This document shows positions 43,275 to 53,099 of a stretch of 64,000 nucleotides of DNA, piece after piece. Position 1 is the first letter of the stretch, and each line of letters begins with the position of its first letter. A program made the translations under genes and the position numbers. The notes beneath the pieces are model-generated. The model saw nothing but the letters and a program-made list of their open reading frames with translations, was not told the DNA's origin and ran no database searches. The stretch comes from Terriglobia bacterium (GTDB lineage: Bacteria; Acidobacteriota; Terriglobia; Terriglobales; Acidobacteriaceae), in contig JAIQEU010000005.1 in the NCBI GenBank assembly GCA_020073665.1, forward strand, positions 62,001 through 126,000, given 5' to 3'.

Positions 43275-44117
43275 ATGCCTACGAGAATTGCAGTGATTTC
43301 CGGCACATCCAGTGGGTTTGGCCTTTTGGCCGCCATTGAACTGGCTCGCCGCGGATGTCGAGTGGTGGCTTCGATGCGAGACCTGGGCCGCCGCGAAGGT
43401 CTTGACCAGGCAGCCGCCGCCGCGGGAGTCACCTCCCAACTCGACGTGCGCCGTCTCGACATCACCGATTTCGATTCCATCCCCGCCTTCGTCGACGGCG
43501 TGGCCCGCGACTACGGCCACCTCGACGTGCTAGTCAACAACGCAGGCTTTGCGGTCGCCGGGTTTGCCGAGGATATGCAACTAGCAGAAGTACGCCTGCA
43601 GTTCGAGACCAACTTCTTCGGCCACGTGGCCCTGACCCTGTCCGCCCTGCCCGTCATGCGCCGCCAGGGTTCGGGACACATCATCATGATTTCCTCGATC
43701 GCCGGGCTGCACGGTTCGTTCTCCATCAGCAGCTACTCGGCGGCCAAGCACGCCCTCGAAGGCTGGAGCGAATCGTTGCGCATGGAGGTAAATGCTCTCG
43801 GCATCAAGGTAGTACTGGTTGAGCCCGGCTCGTACGAGACCGACATCTGGACCCGAAACGTGGTCCTGGGAAAGAAGTTGCTGGACGGCACCTCGCCCAA
43901 CCGTGCTCGCGGGGAGAAGATGAAGGAGCTAGTACAGAAGCTCAAGAAACGCGATCCCCAGGAAGTCGCCCGCCTGATCGCCGACATCGCCCAGGATCCC
44001 AGCCCGCGCCTGCGCTATGTCGTTGGCCCTGACGCCCACATTCAGTTATGGCTCAAGCGGTTGCTACCTTGGACCTGGCACGAAAGATTGATCGCGAGGA
44101 TGATGAAAATAGACTAG
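43275..44117 (+). CDS. Short-chain dehydrogenase/reductase
   Basis: 280-aa SDR of the classical type. The cofactor glycine motif reads SGTSSGFG, the NNAG motif is VNNAGFAVAG, and the catalytic Ser-Tyr-Lys are in MISSIAGLHG and YSAAKHALEG. The basic residues after strand 2 (RDLGRREG) fit NADP(H). The C-terminal region (LKRLLPWTWHERLIARMM) resembles retinol/steroid-type SDRs. Substrate unknown. The ATG at 43275 precedes the Rossmann fold directly; the longer frame upstream has no similarity to SDRs. Confidence 0.92.
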   Translation: MPTRIAVISGTSSGFGLLAAIELARRGCRVVASMRDLGRREGLDQAAAAAGVTSQLDVRRLDITDFDSIPAFVDGVARDYGHLDVLVNNAGFAVAGFAEDMQLAEVRLQFETNFFGHVALTLSALPVMRRQGSGHIIMISSIAGLHGSFSISSYSAAKHALEGWSESLRMEVNALGIKVVLVEPGSYETDIWTRNVVLGKKLLDGTSPNRARGEKMKELVQKLKKRDPQEVARLIADIAQDPSPRLRYVVGPDAHIQLWLKRLLPWTWHERLIARMMKID

Positions 44118-44127
44118 GAGCAGTACC

Positions 44128-44178
44128 TGGTATCGAGCCCAGTTAACTGCGAATTGCTCTTTCTCGGTACTAAGTGCT
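44128..44178. repeat. GTAC-word spacer between SDR and secreted-protein genes
   Basis: GTACCTGGTATCGAG ... CTCGGTACTAAGTGC words fill the convergent gap after the SDR stop. GTACC and GGTAC ends are complementary and could form a weak bidirectional terminator. Confidence 0.45.
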
Positions 44179-44614
44179 AATCCAGTTCGACACTCTTTAC
44201 CGGCAAGTCCCAGTGCGCATCGAGGATCTCGAAGCGCCGCTGCTCTTCCCGGTTGTAAGTTTCCTGGTCCGGCCACAGCTGCTTCTTGAGCGTATCTTCG
44301 TCAAAGGGTTCGTTGGCTACGGTGGCATTCTTGAACACGATGGTCACGCGATAATCCCAGCGCCCGTCTTCGGTGTTGTGGTAGCGCGGTTGATCCATCC
44401 AGACCTTGAGCATGCGCCCCATTTCCACTTCTTTCTTAAGCAGCGGGTAGTGGTTTTTCTTGAACAGGCGCAGAAATTCGTCGGCATGCCCCCACTTGGT
44501 CTTGTAGTAATACTCGACGACGAAGGGCTGGCCGGGCGCAGTCGAAGAACCTTGGGCAAAGCTGACGCCCAAGTTCATCAAGATCAGTGCCAACACGAGC
44601 ACGAGACGCTTCAC
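44177..44614 (-). CDS. Small secreted protein of unknown function
   Basis: 145 aa with a signal peptide (MKRLVLVLALILMNLGVSFAQ). The mature part is compact and aromatic (FVVEYYYKTKWGHADEFLRLFKKNHYPLL, WDYRVTIVF) and suggests a dimeric alpha/beta barrel (antibiotic-biosynthesis-monooxygenase-like) fold, on pattern only. Similar proteins appear in Acidobacteria. Function unknown. Confidence 0.75.
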   Translation of the reverse strand: MKRLVLVLALILMNLGVSFAQGSSTAPGQPFVVEYYYKTKWGHADEFLRLFKKNHYPLLKKEVEMGRMLKVWMDQPRYHNTEDGRWDYRVTIVFKNATVANEPFDEDTLKKQLWPDQETYNREEQRRFEILDAHWDLPVKSVELD

Positions 44615-44627
44615 GTCACACCTCCAA

Positions 44628-44728
44628 CGTCTAGATTTTCAGACTGCAGATCTTAAATTTCAGATCTGATTTGAGCAATGTCGAACGTTTCGTTAGATCT
44701 GCAATCTAACATCTAAAATCTGAAATCG
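44628..44728. repeat. AGATCT-word spacer repeat
   Basis: About 100 bp of AGATCT, ATCTAAAATCTGAAATC and CAGATCTTAAATTTCAGATC words between the secreted-protein gene and the DedA gene (both minus). The two ends are complementary enough to fold into a long AT-rich stem. Confidence 0.6.
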
Positions 44729-44730
44729 CT

Positions 44731-45354
44731 TTACTCCGCCCGCAGCCGGTTTTGCCAGTGCGACCACACGAACCAGATAAAGCCTGCGGCCAGGACCGCT
44801 CCAATCACTACATCGAACTGGTGGAAATACTTGCCCAGCTCGCGCCAGTTCTCCCCCAGCTTCATGCCCAGCCATGCCAGGCCTAGGCACCACGGCCACG
44901 AACCAAGAAAAGTGTAGAGGTGAAAGCGGCCTCGCGGCATGCGCGCAATTCCGGCGGGGAGCGCAATGAAGGTACGAATTACAGGCAGCAGGCGCGCAAT
45001 GAACACCGCCAAATAACCCCAGCGCGCAAAGAAGCGGTCCGCCCAGTCCAGTTCGCGGCGGCTGAGCAGAATCCAGCGGCCGTATCTTTCGACCAGCGGG
45101 CGCCCGCCGTAGCAGCCGATCTCGTACGCCACCAGGGAGCCCAAGTTGCAGCCTAGCGCCCCCGCGGTCGCCACCCACCACAGGTTCATTGACCCGGCAT
45201 ATACCAGGTAGCCGGCGAAGGGCATAATCAACTCGGAAGGCAGCGGGATGCACGCCGACTCAATCGCCATCAGCAGGACGATGCCGCCGTAGCCGGTCAG
45301 CCCGATCAACGATTTGATGAACACAAACAGGACAGCCAGAATTTTTTCGGTCAT
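44731..45354 (-). CDS. DedA-family membrane protein
   Basis: 207 aa with about five helices. DedA/SNARE-associated (VTT) family motifs: ESACIPLPSELIMPFAGYLVYAG, GCNLGSLVAYEIGCYGG, FFARWGYLAVFIARLLPVIRTFIALPAGIARM and FHLYTFLGSWPWCLGLAWLGMKLG. DedA proteins are lipid-scramblase/undecaprenyl-phosphate-recycling type transporters. Stand-alone. Confidence 0.93.
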   Translation of the reverse strand: MTEKILAVLFVFIKSLIGLTGYGGIVLLMAIESACIPLPSELIMPFAGYLVYAGSMNLWWVATAGALGCNLGSLVAYEIGCYGGRPLVERYGRWILLSRRELDWADRFFARWGYLAVFIARLLPVIRTFIALPAGIARMPRGRFHLYTFLGSWPWCLGLAWLGMKLGENWRELGKYFHQFDVVIGAVLAAGFIWFVWSHWQNRLRAE

Positions 45355-45433
45355 CGAATAAGTCTTGGAGCACCTTGGCGGAAGCGTAGCTGCCTGCGTC
45401 CCGGATGCGACTTCAGCTGGTCATGTACGGGGC

Positions 45434-45658
45434 TTAGAACGACCCTTCCTGGGTAAAGGTGTAGCCGGGCAATGCCACGCCGTCTGCGCTTTTCACCACC
45501 TTCACGCGCACGGTGGGAGCATCCGGGGCCGTAACCTCCGCCGGACGAAGCACTGCATAATGCGAGAACACTTCGCTGTACACCTTGGTGACAAGGTAAT
45601 CCTGGCCGCTCTCATCCTGCCGCCAGACCTGCCCGAGTTGGACGGACTTCACCGCCAT
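45434..45658 (-). CDS. Small hypothetical protein
   Basis: 74 aa, soluble, beta-rich (VKSVQLGQVWRQDESGQDYLVTKVYSEVFSHYAVLRPA). No signal, no membrane helix, no recognised motif; it looks like a small SH3/KOW-like barrel. Single gene divergent from nth. Confidence 0.6.
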   Translation of the reverse strand: MAVKSVQLGQVWRQDESGQDYLVTKVYSEVFSHYAVLRPAEVTAPDAPTVRVKVVKSADGVALPGYTFTQEGSF

Positions 45659-45864
45659 GGGTGTCGCCTGCTTTCCCTGAGATCGAATTCAGACTACCGG
45701 GCGGCGTCGGGCGAGTCAATTGCTCTTGCGGTTACCGAGGGACAATAGAACATTCACAACGGAGGCCCGGAGTACGATCACCAAGCTCAGTTGTTCGGCT
45801 CCGTGTCGCCTGGTCTCCGCGGTAAGTTCTCCGCTTTTGGTAAGATCATTTTCCGAGGCCAGTC

Positions 45865-46719
45865 ATGCCACGCGGAGTAGTTCCCCGCCAACCCGCCAAA
45901 ACCGGACGCCAAGAAGGTGCCCGCGGCGGGTCGCGCCCACCGATGAAACTGACAAAGCGCGTCGATGGAACGAGAGCAACTTTTTCCCGCCTGTTCGCGC
46001 CGAAAACACCAAAACCAAAGTCTCCTGCCCGTGCCAAAGGCTACAACCCGACTTCGCCCCAACGCGTGCAGGAAATCCTGGCTCGCCTCGACCGGCAATA
46101 TCCGGCGGTGACCTGCGCACTGACGCACCGAAATGCCTGGGAGCTGCTGGTGGCTACCATCCTCTCGGCGCAGTCCACCGACGTGAATGTGAACCGCGTC
46201 ACGCCAGGGCTCTTCCACAAGTATCCGACGATCGAAGACTTTGCCGCCCTCACGCCGGAACAACTGCAGCCCGATGTGCGCTCGACCGGGTTCTTTCGCA
46301 ACAAATCAAAGTCCGTAATAGGCGCGGCCAGAAAAATCGTCGCCGACTTCGATGGTCAGGTCCCTGACAACATGGACGATCTTCTCAGCCTGCCCGGCGT
46401 TGCCCGCAAGACCGCTAACGTGGTGCTGGGGACGTGGTTCGGGAAAAACGAAGGCGTGGTCGTGGACACGCACGTGCACCGCATCAGCCGTCGCCTGGAA
46501 CTGACGGCGAACCAGGACCCGAAGAAGATCGAGCAAGACCTCATGAGAATCCTCCCGCGCGAAAGGTGGACCCTATTCTCCCACCAGATCATCTGGCACG
46601 GACGCAAGCTGTGCATAGCGCGTTCGCCCAAGTGCGCCGACTGCCCGCTGGAAAACCTCTGCCACGCCGGGGATAAGACCTGGTCGACGGTGGAGATGCA
46701 CAAGAACGCCAAGGCTTAG
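45865..46719 (+). CDS. nth: Endonuclease III
   Basis: 284-aa base-excision repair glycosylase/AP lyase for oxidised pyrimidines. HhH-GPD motif LPGVARKTANVVLG with catalytic Lys182, catalytic Asp201 in VVVDTHVHRIS, and a C-terminal 4Fe-4S loop CX6CX2CX5C (LCIARSPKCADCPLENLC). The conserved core begins near residue 64; the first ~60 residues are a basic Pro/Lys/Arg-rich extension absent from E. coli Nth. An internal ATG (45943) would shorten it. Confidence 0.95.
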   Translation: MPRGVVPRQPAKTGRQEGARGGSRPPMKLTKRVDGTRATFSRLFAPKTPKPKSPARAKGYNPTSPQRVQEILARLDRQYPAVTCALTHRNAWELLVATILSAQSTDVNVNRVTPGLFHKYPTIEDFAALTPEQLQPDVRSTGFFRNKSKSVIGAARKIVADFDGQVPDNMDDLLSLPGVARKTANVVLGTWFGKNEGVVVDTHVHRISRRLELTANQDPKKIEQDLMRILPRERWTLFSHQIIWHGRKLCIARSPKCADCPLENLCHAGDKTWSTVEMHKNAKA

Positions 46720-46922
46720 GCTGCTGCGCCCATCCGTTCATCTCGTCAGTTGAACGTCCTAACCCTTCCCGAAACGCAGTCCACCGGCGACCGACACCAT
46801 TCCTCCAAACACGCCAAGATGCAGGAGCGCCGGTCACCAACCGCTATGACTGCCATCACCGCAACGAGCGAGCGACAGGTGCAGAGTAAACGTAGGAATT
46901 GCTGTGTTGGGAGGCCGCCACC

Positions 46923-48971
46923 ATGGTTGATACGCGCTGGACCGAATATCCTCATATGTTCCGCCAAGACTCATCGATTTCTGGCGCGGATGGCCAGGGA
47001 GCGGCGGCCGAAAGCACGGATGGTAGACATGTAAGATTCCCCCGCTTCTTAACCCAGCTTTTGCCTGGGAACCGAGGGCTGTCGACCATCGTGCTGCTGG
47101 CTGCAATGCTAGGTTGCATTGTGCTTGCCGGCAGCGGGTGCGGCAGCGCTGGGTCAGCCAACAATCCCCCGCCCAACAACGCAATTGTCGTCAATTCCCT
47201 GACCGATACGGCGCAGCCACCTGCTGGCACCATGACTCTCCGCGCAGCGCTAGACCAGGCGACTTCGGGAAAAACGATCACTTTTGATTCTGCTCTCGAT
47301 GGGGGAACGATCGCACTCAGCATCGTGGGCGAGAGTCACTCGGTGCTCAAGGGAGAGGTTTACTCCGGCATGACATTTGACGGGTATGCAGACCGGGATT
47401 ACGGCAAATCGGCGCTTTACGCGCAGAAGGACGTAGTTCTGGATGCCTCTAGCCTGCCGCACGGGATCACCATCGCCTGGACGGGTGGAGACGCGAATCC
47501 CGCTCGGGTTCTTGCGGTTTACGGCAACCTGACCCTGAAAAACATTACCGTCGCAGGCGGCTTCTCCAACGCTGAAGCGATCAGCACCGGTTCGCAGCCT
47601 TATACCCTGGCCCGCGGAGGCGGCCTGGCAGTGTGGGGAACGGCGACGCTGGAAGACTGCACGGTGGCCGGGAACCGAATCGCCGGGGACATAAATGGCA
47701 GCCGCGACCGCGGCGCCTATGGCGGCGGCATCTACGCAAATGGCCTCCTGCTTACGAACTGTGTGGTCAGCGGCAACTCGGCCATTGGTTATGGTGCGGC
47801 GGGCGGCGGCATCTACTCCGTGGGAGGCGCAGACAACACCGGGGGGCGGGGAAACAATGTCTCCCTCACGGGATGCACGATTAGCGGAAACCGAGTGACC
47901 GCGCAGCATGCCTACGGCGGTGGCCTGTTCACCCTGGCGGGCGGGCCGAACAACCTGGCGACTTTGCAAATGACCAATTGCACCGTCGCTCGAAATCTGG
48001 TGGAAGACAATCCGGCCCTGCCCGAAGTCGGTCAGTACTACTACCGCGGAGGCGGCATTTACATGGGCGGCGGATCCTTATCGCTGACCAGTTGTACCGT
48101 TGCGGAAAATGAAGTCACCGGGAATCTGGCGATTTTCAGTGGCAAGCCCAACATGGGTGGCGGTGGGGTCGCGGCCACCATTGGCAACGCTCATGTCGTG
48201 GAGGATGTAAACGTCTGGCATTCGATTGTTGCCGGCAACAAACTGAGCGGAGCCGCACAGGACTGGTACTCCGGCTCGTTGCTCCACTTTTACAGCTACG
48301 GCTACAACCGAATGGGAGCGCTGGACTTCAGCCAGATCCTGGTACCGGTGCCCGCTTGGACCGATCTAAGCCGCAAGCATTACCCCAAGACCGGCGATCA
48401 AGACGGCGTCACGATTTCCCAAGTTCTCTCGCTCAGCGATATCCAGTATTCCAGTTCAGTCATCTCGGCAGGAACGGATTTCGGGCAACCCGCCGTTCTG
48501 TGGTATATGCCCAGTGGCGCTGCGTTGGATCAGATTCCCAATGCCAGCTACAGTGTCACCAGCGTGCTCGCTGGATACACGGGATACGGCGTAAGCAGCG
48601 ATGACTTCCTGAACCACGTGTTAGAGCAAATACGGACGGACTACGCTTCTATTCTGGGCAGCGATTTTGGTTCTGACATTGGGGACATGAGCGGAGTGAC
48701 CTGGTATGAATCGCCCGTGACCTGGCCAACCGACCCTGCAAACGTTCCCTGGATCACGTTCTGGAGAAATCTCGATACCGAAATCGGCAATCAGCTTGGA
48801 GCTGCCACCTTGGGAGATGACTTTTGGGGGACCTTCACCAGCGGGAACATGGGGAACGTTACTATGACCATGCGCCCTACGACGCGAACCATACAGTTAA
48901 CCGGCTCCGATCAGAGGGGCCAGTCCCGTCCAAACGGCGGCATGGGGGATATCGGGGCCATTGAGAAATAG
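46923..48971 (+). CDS. Surface parallel beta-helix protein (choice-of-anchor Q type)
   Basis: 682 aa. A membrane segment at about 47-68 (LSTIVLLAAMLGCIVLAGSGC) ends in a weak lipobox-like GSGC, suggesting lipid anchoring or a long signal. From about residue 90 the protein shows parallel beta-helix rungs with recurring GGGIY and NCTVxxN units (for example YGGGIYANGLLLTNCVVSGNSA), seen in right-handed beta-helix and choice-of-anchor-Q proteins. The last ~250 residues are not repetitive. The start at 46923 was chosen for GGGAGG eight bases upstream. Probably an extracellular structural or carbohydrate-active protein. Confidence 0.75.
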   Translation: MVDTRWTEYPHMFRQDSSISGADGQGAAAESTDGRHVRFPRFLTQLLPGNRGLSTIVLLAAMLGCIVLAGSGCGSAGSANNPPPNNAIVVNSLTDTAQPPAGTMTLRAALDQATSGKTITFDSALDGGTIALSIVGESHSVLKGEVYSGMTFDGYADRDYGKSALYAQKDVVLDASSLPHGITIAWTGGDANPARVLAVYGNLTLKNITVAGGFSNAEAISTGSQPYTLARGGGLAVWGTATLEDCTVAGNRIAGDINGSRDRGAYGGGIYANGLLLTNCVVSGNSAIGYGAAGGGIYSVGGADNTGGRGNNVSLTGCTISGNRVTAQHAYGGGLFTLAGGPNNLATLQMTNCTVARNLVEDNPALPEVGQYYYRGGGIYMGGGSLSLTSCTVAENEVTGNLAIFSGKPNMGGGGVAATIGNAHVVEDVNVWHSIVAGNKLSGAAQDWYSGSLLHFYSYGYNRMGALDFSQILVPVPAWTDLSRKHYPKTGDQDGVTISQVLSLSDIQYSSSVISAGTDFGQPAVLWYMPSGAALDQIPNASYSVTSVLAGYTGYGVSSDDFLNHVLEQIRTDYASILGSDFGSDIGDMSGVTWYESPVTWPTDPANVPWITFWRNLDTEIGNQLGAATLGDDFWGTFTSGNMGNVTMTMRPTTRTIQLTGSDQRGQSRPNGGMGDIGAIEK

Positions 48972-48975
48972 GATC

Positions 48976-49001
48976 GTGGCAGAACTCACGGTTCTGACCA
49001 C
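48976..49001 (+). terminator. Hairpin after the beta-helix gene
   Basis: GTGG-CAGAAC / GTTCTG-A-CCAC stem with a 5-nt loop, five bases after the stop codon, followed by CTTGTC. Weak U-content. Confidence 0.45.
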
Positions 49002-49100
49002 CTTGTCCCGAGCGTGTTCGCACACTATGTTGCTCTGTCCTGCCTAGGGGCGAAGAGACAATCTCGTCTGCTAAACTTCATCTTCCCGAGGCCTGATTTC

Positions 49101-51080
49101 ATGCGTACTTGCATTCTGTTTGTTATCGTCATTCTCATGAGCGCCATCGCCCTCGCCCAGACCCTGCCCACGCCCCAAGCCATCACCAATCCCAAAGATG
49201 TCAAAAGCAAGCCCAACGCCCAGGTGGAGCAGAACGAACAGGGTCTTTCGCTGGAACGGCTCTACATGACGCGGGCGGTTGGTGGCACGTCATGGTCGCC
49301 CGATGGCAAGACTATTGTTTTCGTTTCCAACATAAGCGGCCGCAATAATCTCTGGCTTGTCCCCGCCGAAGGCGGATGGCCACGGCAGCTCACGGTCAGC
49401 GACCATCGCCAGGCTTCACCCACCTGGTCGCCCAGCGGCAAGTGGATCGCGTACATGTCGGACTACGACGGCGATGAGCAGTGGGACATCTTCTTCGTTT
49501 CGCCGACGACCGGCCAGGTGGTGAACGTCACCAACACCCGCGAGATCGCCGAGGAGAACCCGACCTGGTCGCCCGATGGCCGCTATCTTGCCTACATGGT
49601 CAAGCCGAAGACGTCGTCGGTCTACGAAATCGACGTCTTTGACACGCTGATGCGCACCACCCAGCACCTGACCAGCGACACTCCCAAAGACAAGATGAAC
49701 ACCAATCCTATCTGGTCGAAGGATGGCAAGTTCATCGTCTACACCCAGCACCAGGCAAAGGGCACTGACTCCAACATATTCTTCGCTGAACTGGCGACGG
49801 GCAAAAGCACACTGCTCACTCCCCACCAAGGCGAGGAGCTATATGCCGCCAACGATGTCGCCCCCAACGGCAAGCAAGTGCTCCTCACCGGCAATGCTGC
49901 CAACGGATACGACAACGTCGGGCTGCTCGACGTGTCTTCGAAAAACATTACATGGCTCACCAAAGATAAATGGGAGATGAACGGCGGCGGATTTTCTCCC
50001 GACGGCAAGTTTGTTACCTGGACAGCGAACGTTGACGGCAACACCGACATCTACCTGCACGACCTCGCTGTGGGAAAGACCACTTCCCTGCCGCTGCCCC
50101 AGGGCGTGAATGGCTTGGGCGGATCGGAGTCGGCCTTCACCCGCGATGGTGCACGCATGCTGTATCACCACAACGGTGCTACGTCGCCCAACGATGTGTG
50201 GGTCTACACCATGACGGGCGGCAAATCGCACCAAGTCACCCATTCGCTGATGGCGGGCGTGCCCGCGGACCACATGGTGGAGCCGGTTCTGGTGCACTAT
50301 CCCAGCAAGGATGGCAAATGGACCATCTCCGCTTTGCTGTACGTGCCCAACAACATGCGCCGCAGCGGAGAGAATGCGGCCATCGTCTACGTACACGGCG
50401 GGCCGACCGCACAGACGGTGAATTCGTTCAACCGGTTCATCCAGCACATGGTCAACCAGGGCTACATGGTGATCGCGCCCAACTACCGAGGGTCCACCGG
50501 CTACGGCAAGGAATTTCAGCAGGCCAACCTGTTCGACATGGGCGGCGGCGACTTGCAGGACGTTATCTCGGCGGCCGATTGGGTTAAGCAGACCGGCTTC
50601 GTCGATCCCAAGAAAGTCATCCTGATGGGCGGCAGCTACGGCGGCTACATGACCATGATGGGCGTCACCAAGGCGCCGGACGAGTGGGCGGCGGGCGTGC
50701 CCATTGTGCCTTTCGTGAATTACTTCACCGAAATCGAAAACGAAGACCCGGTGCTGCGGGAGATGGATCTGGCCACTATGGGCGATCCGGTGAAGAACAA
50801 AGACTTATTCCGCGACCGGTCTCCGATTTTCTTTATAGACCAGATCAAGGCGCCCCTATTGTTGCTGGCCGGCGGAAACGATCCTCGCTGCCCCAAGAGC
50901 GAATCGCAGCAGGTGGTGGATGCCATCAAGCAGCGCGGCGGTACCGTGGATTACAAAGTCTATGAAAACGAGGGCCACGGGTTTGCCAAGGTAGAAAATC
51001 AGATTGACGCTTACAAACGCGTGGCCAGTTTCCTGAAGGCGCACGTGCCGCCGGCCGATTGTGGATGTGAAATTCGTTAG
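49101..51080 (+). CDS. Secreted S9-family (prolyl oligopeptidase/DPP-type) peptidase
   Basis: 659 aa after choosing the ATG at 49101, which begins a signal peptide (MRTCILFVIVILMSAIALAQ). The N-terminal half is a WD40-like/TolB-type beta-propeller with SWSPDGK and TWSPDGR repeats. The C-terminal alpha/beta hydrolase has nucleophile Ser in GGSYGGYM, Asp in LLAGGNDPRCP and His in NEGHGF. Such enzymes cleave short peptides after proline or dipeptides in the periplasm. Confidence 0.94.
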   Translation: MRTCILFVIVILMSAIALAQTLPTPQAITNPKDVKSKPNAQVEQNEQGLSLERLYMTRAVGGTSWSPDGKTIVFVSNISGRNNLWLVPAEGGWPRQLTVSDHRQASPTWSPSGKWIAYMSDYDGDEQWDIFFVSPTTGQVVNVTNTREIAEENPTWSPDGRYLAYMVKPKTSSVYEIDVFDTLMRTTQHLTSDTPKDKMNTNPIWSKDGKFIVYTQHQAKGTDSNIFFAELATGKSTLLTPHQGEELYAANDVAPNGKQVLLTGNAANGYDNVGLLDVSSKNITWLTKDKWEMNGGGFSPDGKFVTWTANVDGNTDIYLHDLAVGKTTSLPLPQGVNGLGGSESAFTRDGARMLYHHNGATSPNDVWVYTMTGGKSHQVTHSLMAGVPADHMVEPVLVHYPSKDGKWTISALLYVPNNMRRSGENAAIVYVHGGPTAQTVNSFNRFIQHMVNQGYMVIAPNYRGSTGYGKEFQQANLFDMGGGDLQDVISAADWVKQTGFVDPKKVILMGGSYGGYMTMMGVTKAPDEWAAGVPIVPFVNYFTEIENEDPVLREMDLATMGDPVKNKDLFRDRSPIFFIDQIKAPLLLLAGGNDPRCPKSESQQVVDAIKQRGGTVDYKVYENEGHGFAKVENQIDAYKRVASFLKAHVPPADCGCEIR

Positions 51081-51092
51081 CTATAAGCTAAC
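51076..51092. repeat. AGCT-word palindrome at the S9 peptidase stop
   Basis: GTTAGCT-ATA-AGCTAAC, 7-bp arms, overlapping the stop codon and followed by TTTTC. May act as a weak terminator. Confidence 0.5.
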
Positions 51093-51126
51093 TTTTCATT
51101 TGCGTGCGATTAGAGGCTGCCAGGTG

Positions 51127-51154
51127 CCTCGGACGACCTTCGGATCGTCCGAGG
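51127..51154 (+). terminator. UUCG-capped hairpin after the S9 peptidase gene
   Basis: CCTCGGACGA / TCGTCCGAGG 10-bp stem enclosing CCTTCGGA, 47 bp after the stop. There is no U-tract, so efficiency as a terminator is doubtful. The spacer 51155-51324 shows nothing else. Confidence 0.45.
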
Positions 51155-51324
51155 GTACGCGTTGAGCTTCCAGGAGGGTCTACGCCCCAGGAAATGGCAT
51201 CCTTGGATGACGGCCGGACTCGACCTTCTGGCTCAGTCCCGAACACCCAGCCCGGCCGACGCATTAACTCGCCGCTAAGTTGTTAGGCTTCGGTGCAAGC
51301 TAAGGCAAACACTAAAGACGTTCG

Positions 51325-53028
51325 TCAGTGCGTTCCCGCCGCCGTCTTCTCAGCCAGCTTCTGAAAGAAGTCTCCGGCATTCCACTGCGGGCGGGCACTC
51401 TGCTGCGCCACCTCGTAGCCTATGGCGAGGTCGACTCTTGCAGCCTTGGCGGCAGCGTCAAAGTTGAGTGGCTGGTTCATGTCGTCGCTCGGCATGTGGT
51501 AGCGGGTCGCTTCCCAGTTGTCTTGCATCTTCTGGCCATTTAGTTTGGGGTCAACTGTCTGGTAGCCCTCGCTCACGTACACCGAAGGCACGCCCTGCTT
51601 CACAAACGAATATTGATCGCTGCGGATGAAATAGACCTCATCTGGCGCCGGGTCAGGACTGATGATCAAATTCATGTGGCGAGCTACATCCTCGACGACC
51701 CCGCTCAGGTTCGAGTGCTCTGCACCCATAGGGACGATGTCCTTGAAATCGTAGAGCAAGGAAATCTCGTCCATGTTGACATTGCCCACGATCTGCGACA
51801 TGGGGACGGTCGGGTTGTGTGCATAGAAATCCGAACCGAGCAGGCCTTCCTCTTCGCCCGTAACAGCCAGAAACAGAATCGAACGGCGCGGCCCCACCGG
51901 CAAGGAACTGAAAGCGCGAGCGATCTCCAGAAGCCCAGCCGAGCCCGAAGCGTTGTCGGCGGCACCGTTGTAGATGTTGTCTCCGTTGACCGGATCACCG
52001 AGGCCAAGGTGGTCGAGGTGCGCGCTATAGACGACGTAATCATCCTTGAGTTGCGGATCAGAACCGGGCAAGATTGCCGCGATGTTCGGGCTCTCGACTT
52101 CCGAGTGACGGCTGACGATGTGCAGCGTGGCTGTAATTGGAAGAGCAACCGATTTCGCCTTGCCCGCGGAGGCGGCGGCTTGAACGTCTTTCCATGCGTG
52201 TCCGGAATTTTCAAACATGGTGGAAGCCACGGCTGAACTGATCCAGGCATATCCGTGAATGGTTGGCTGGGCATCGTTAGGCGTGCCCCGGGTATCGAGC
52301 CAGCGCAGTTCGGGCTGGCGGAAGAACCGCGCCATGTGCTCGAAGGGAGTGCGCTGCTCCTGCTTCAGTCCCCAGATTTGCAGCAAGCCGATGGCGCCGT
52401 GGGCAGCGGCGTTGGCTAGCTTCACTTCGCTGGAAGAATAGTGCGCGCCGGGCGCAGTAGGAAAGTTGGGCGGCGCGCCGTAGAAGCTCAACACGATCTT
52501 GCCGCGGACATCGACGCCGGCGTAGTCGTCGTAGCCGAAATCCGGCGCGGTCACTCCGTAGCCGACGTAGACGATCTGTCCTTCGGCAGTCGAGTTAGTG
52601 GCGCTGGGATCGCCGCCCAGCAAGTAATCCTGATCGATGGCGAGGGCGCGTTCGGCGCCATTTGCTTTCAATGTGAGTGAAGTCTGTCCGCGCGAAAGCT
52701 CGATTTTGCGGAAACGGACCTGCTGGAAGTACGTTCCGTTTTCACCAGCAGGCTTCAGTCCCATCTCCTCGAACTGGGCGCGAACGTAATTGGCGGCCAG
52801 TTGGTAGCCCCGCGTGCCGGTGCCGCGGCCTTCAAGCAGGTCGTCGGCGAGGAAGGCCATTTGCGCACGAATGCCTTCGGGGCGAATGCGGGCGAGCAAT
52901 TGGTCGGGCGGGTATTGAAGCGAAGTCTGGGCCCAGCCGGCCGATAACAAGAACATGGTGAGCAGCGCAGCGAATAGGCGATTACGGGTCAATGTTCCTC
53001 CGAAGCACGAACGAATGTGTTCCAGCAT
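51325..53028 (-). CDS. Secreted M28-family peptidase
   Basis: 567 aa. Signal peptide near residues 17-34 (LFAALLTMFLLSAGWAQ). A protease-associated (PA) domain insert (about 150-290) is followed by the M28 zinc domain: YSAHLDHLG (His ligand), DNASGSAGLLE (bridging Asp), TGEEEGLLGSDFYA (catalytic and ligand Glu). Members are aminopeptidases or carboxypeptidase-like enzymes. Convergent with the S9 peptidase gene, suggesting joint peptide scavenging. Confidence 0.93.
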   Translation of the reverse strand: MLEHIRSCFGGTLTRNRLFAALLTMFLLSAGWAQTSLQYPPDQLLARIRPEGIRAQMAFLADDLLEGRGTGTRGYQLAANYVRAQFEEMGLKPAGENGTYFQQVRFRKIELSRGQTSLTLKANGAERALAIDQDYLLGGDPSATNSTAEGQIVYVGYGVTAPDFGYDDYAGVDVRGKIVLSFYGAPPNFPTAPGAHYSSSEVKLANAAAHGAIGLLQIWGLKQEQRTPFEHMARFFRQPELRWLDTRGTPNDAQPTIHGYAWISSAVASTMFENSGHAWKDVQAAASAGKAKSVALPITATLHIVSRHSEVESPNIAAILPGSDPQLKDDYVVYSAHLDHLGLGDPVNGDNIYNGAADNASGSAGLLEIARAFSSLPVGPRRSILFLAVTGEEEGLLGSDFYAHNPTVPMSQIVGNVNMDEISLLYDFKDIVPMGAEHSNLSGVVEDVARHMNLIISPDPAPDEVYFIRSDQYSFVKQGVPSVYVSEGYQTVDPKLNGQKMQDNWEATRYHMPSDDMNQPLNFDAAAKAARVDLAIGYEVAQQSARPQWNAGDFFQKLAEKTAAGTH

Positions 53029-53099
53029 TCTAACTGTATCGGTAGCGCCGGGACGGTGGCGCTACCTTCTTGCTATCAGACGCAGCTGGATGTCACGAG

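Noticed and set aside
47700-48200. Internal DNA repeats in the beta-helix gene as recombination sites
   Set aside because: They reflect the protein's repeating GGGIY/NCTV rungs with degenerate codons, not nucleotide-level direct repeats.
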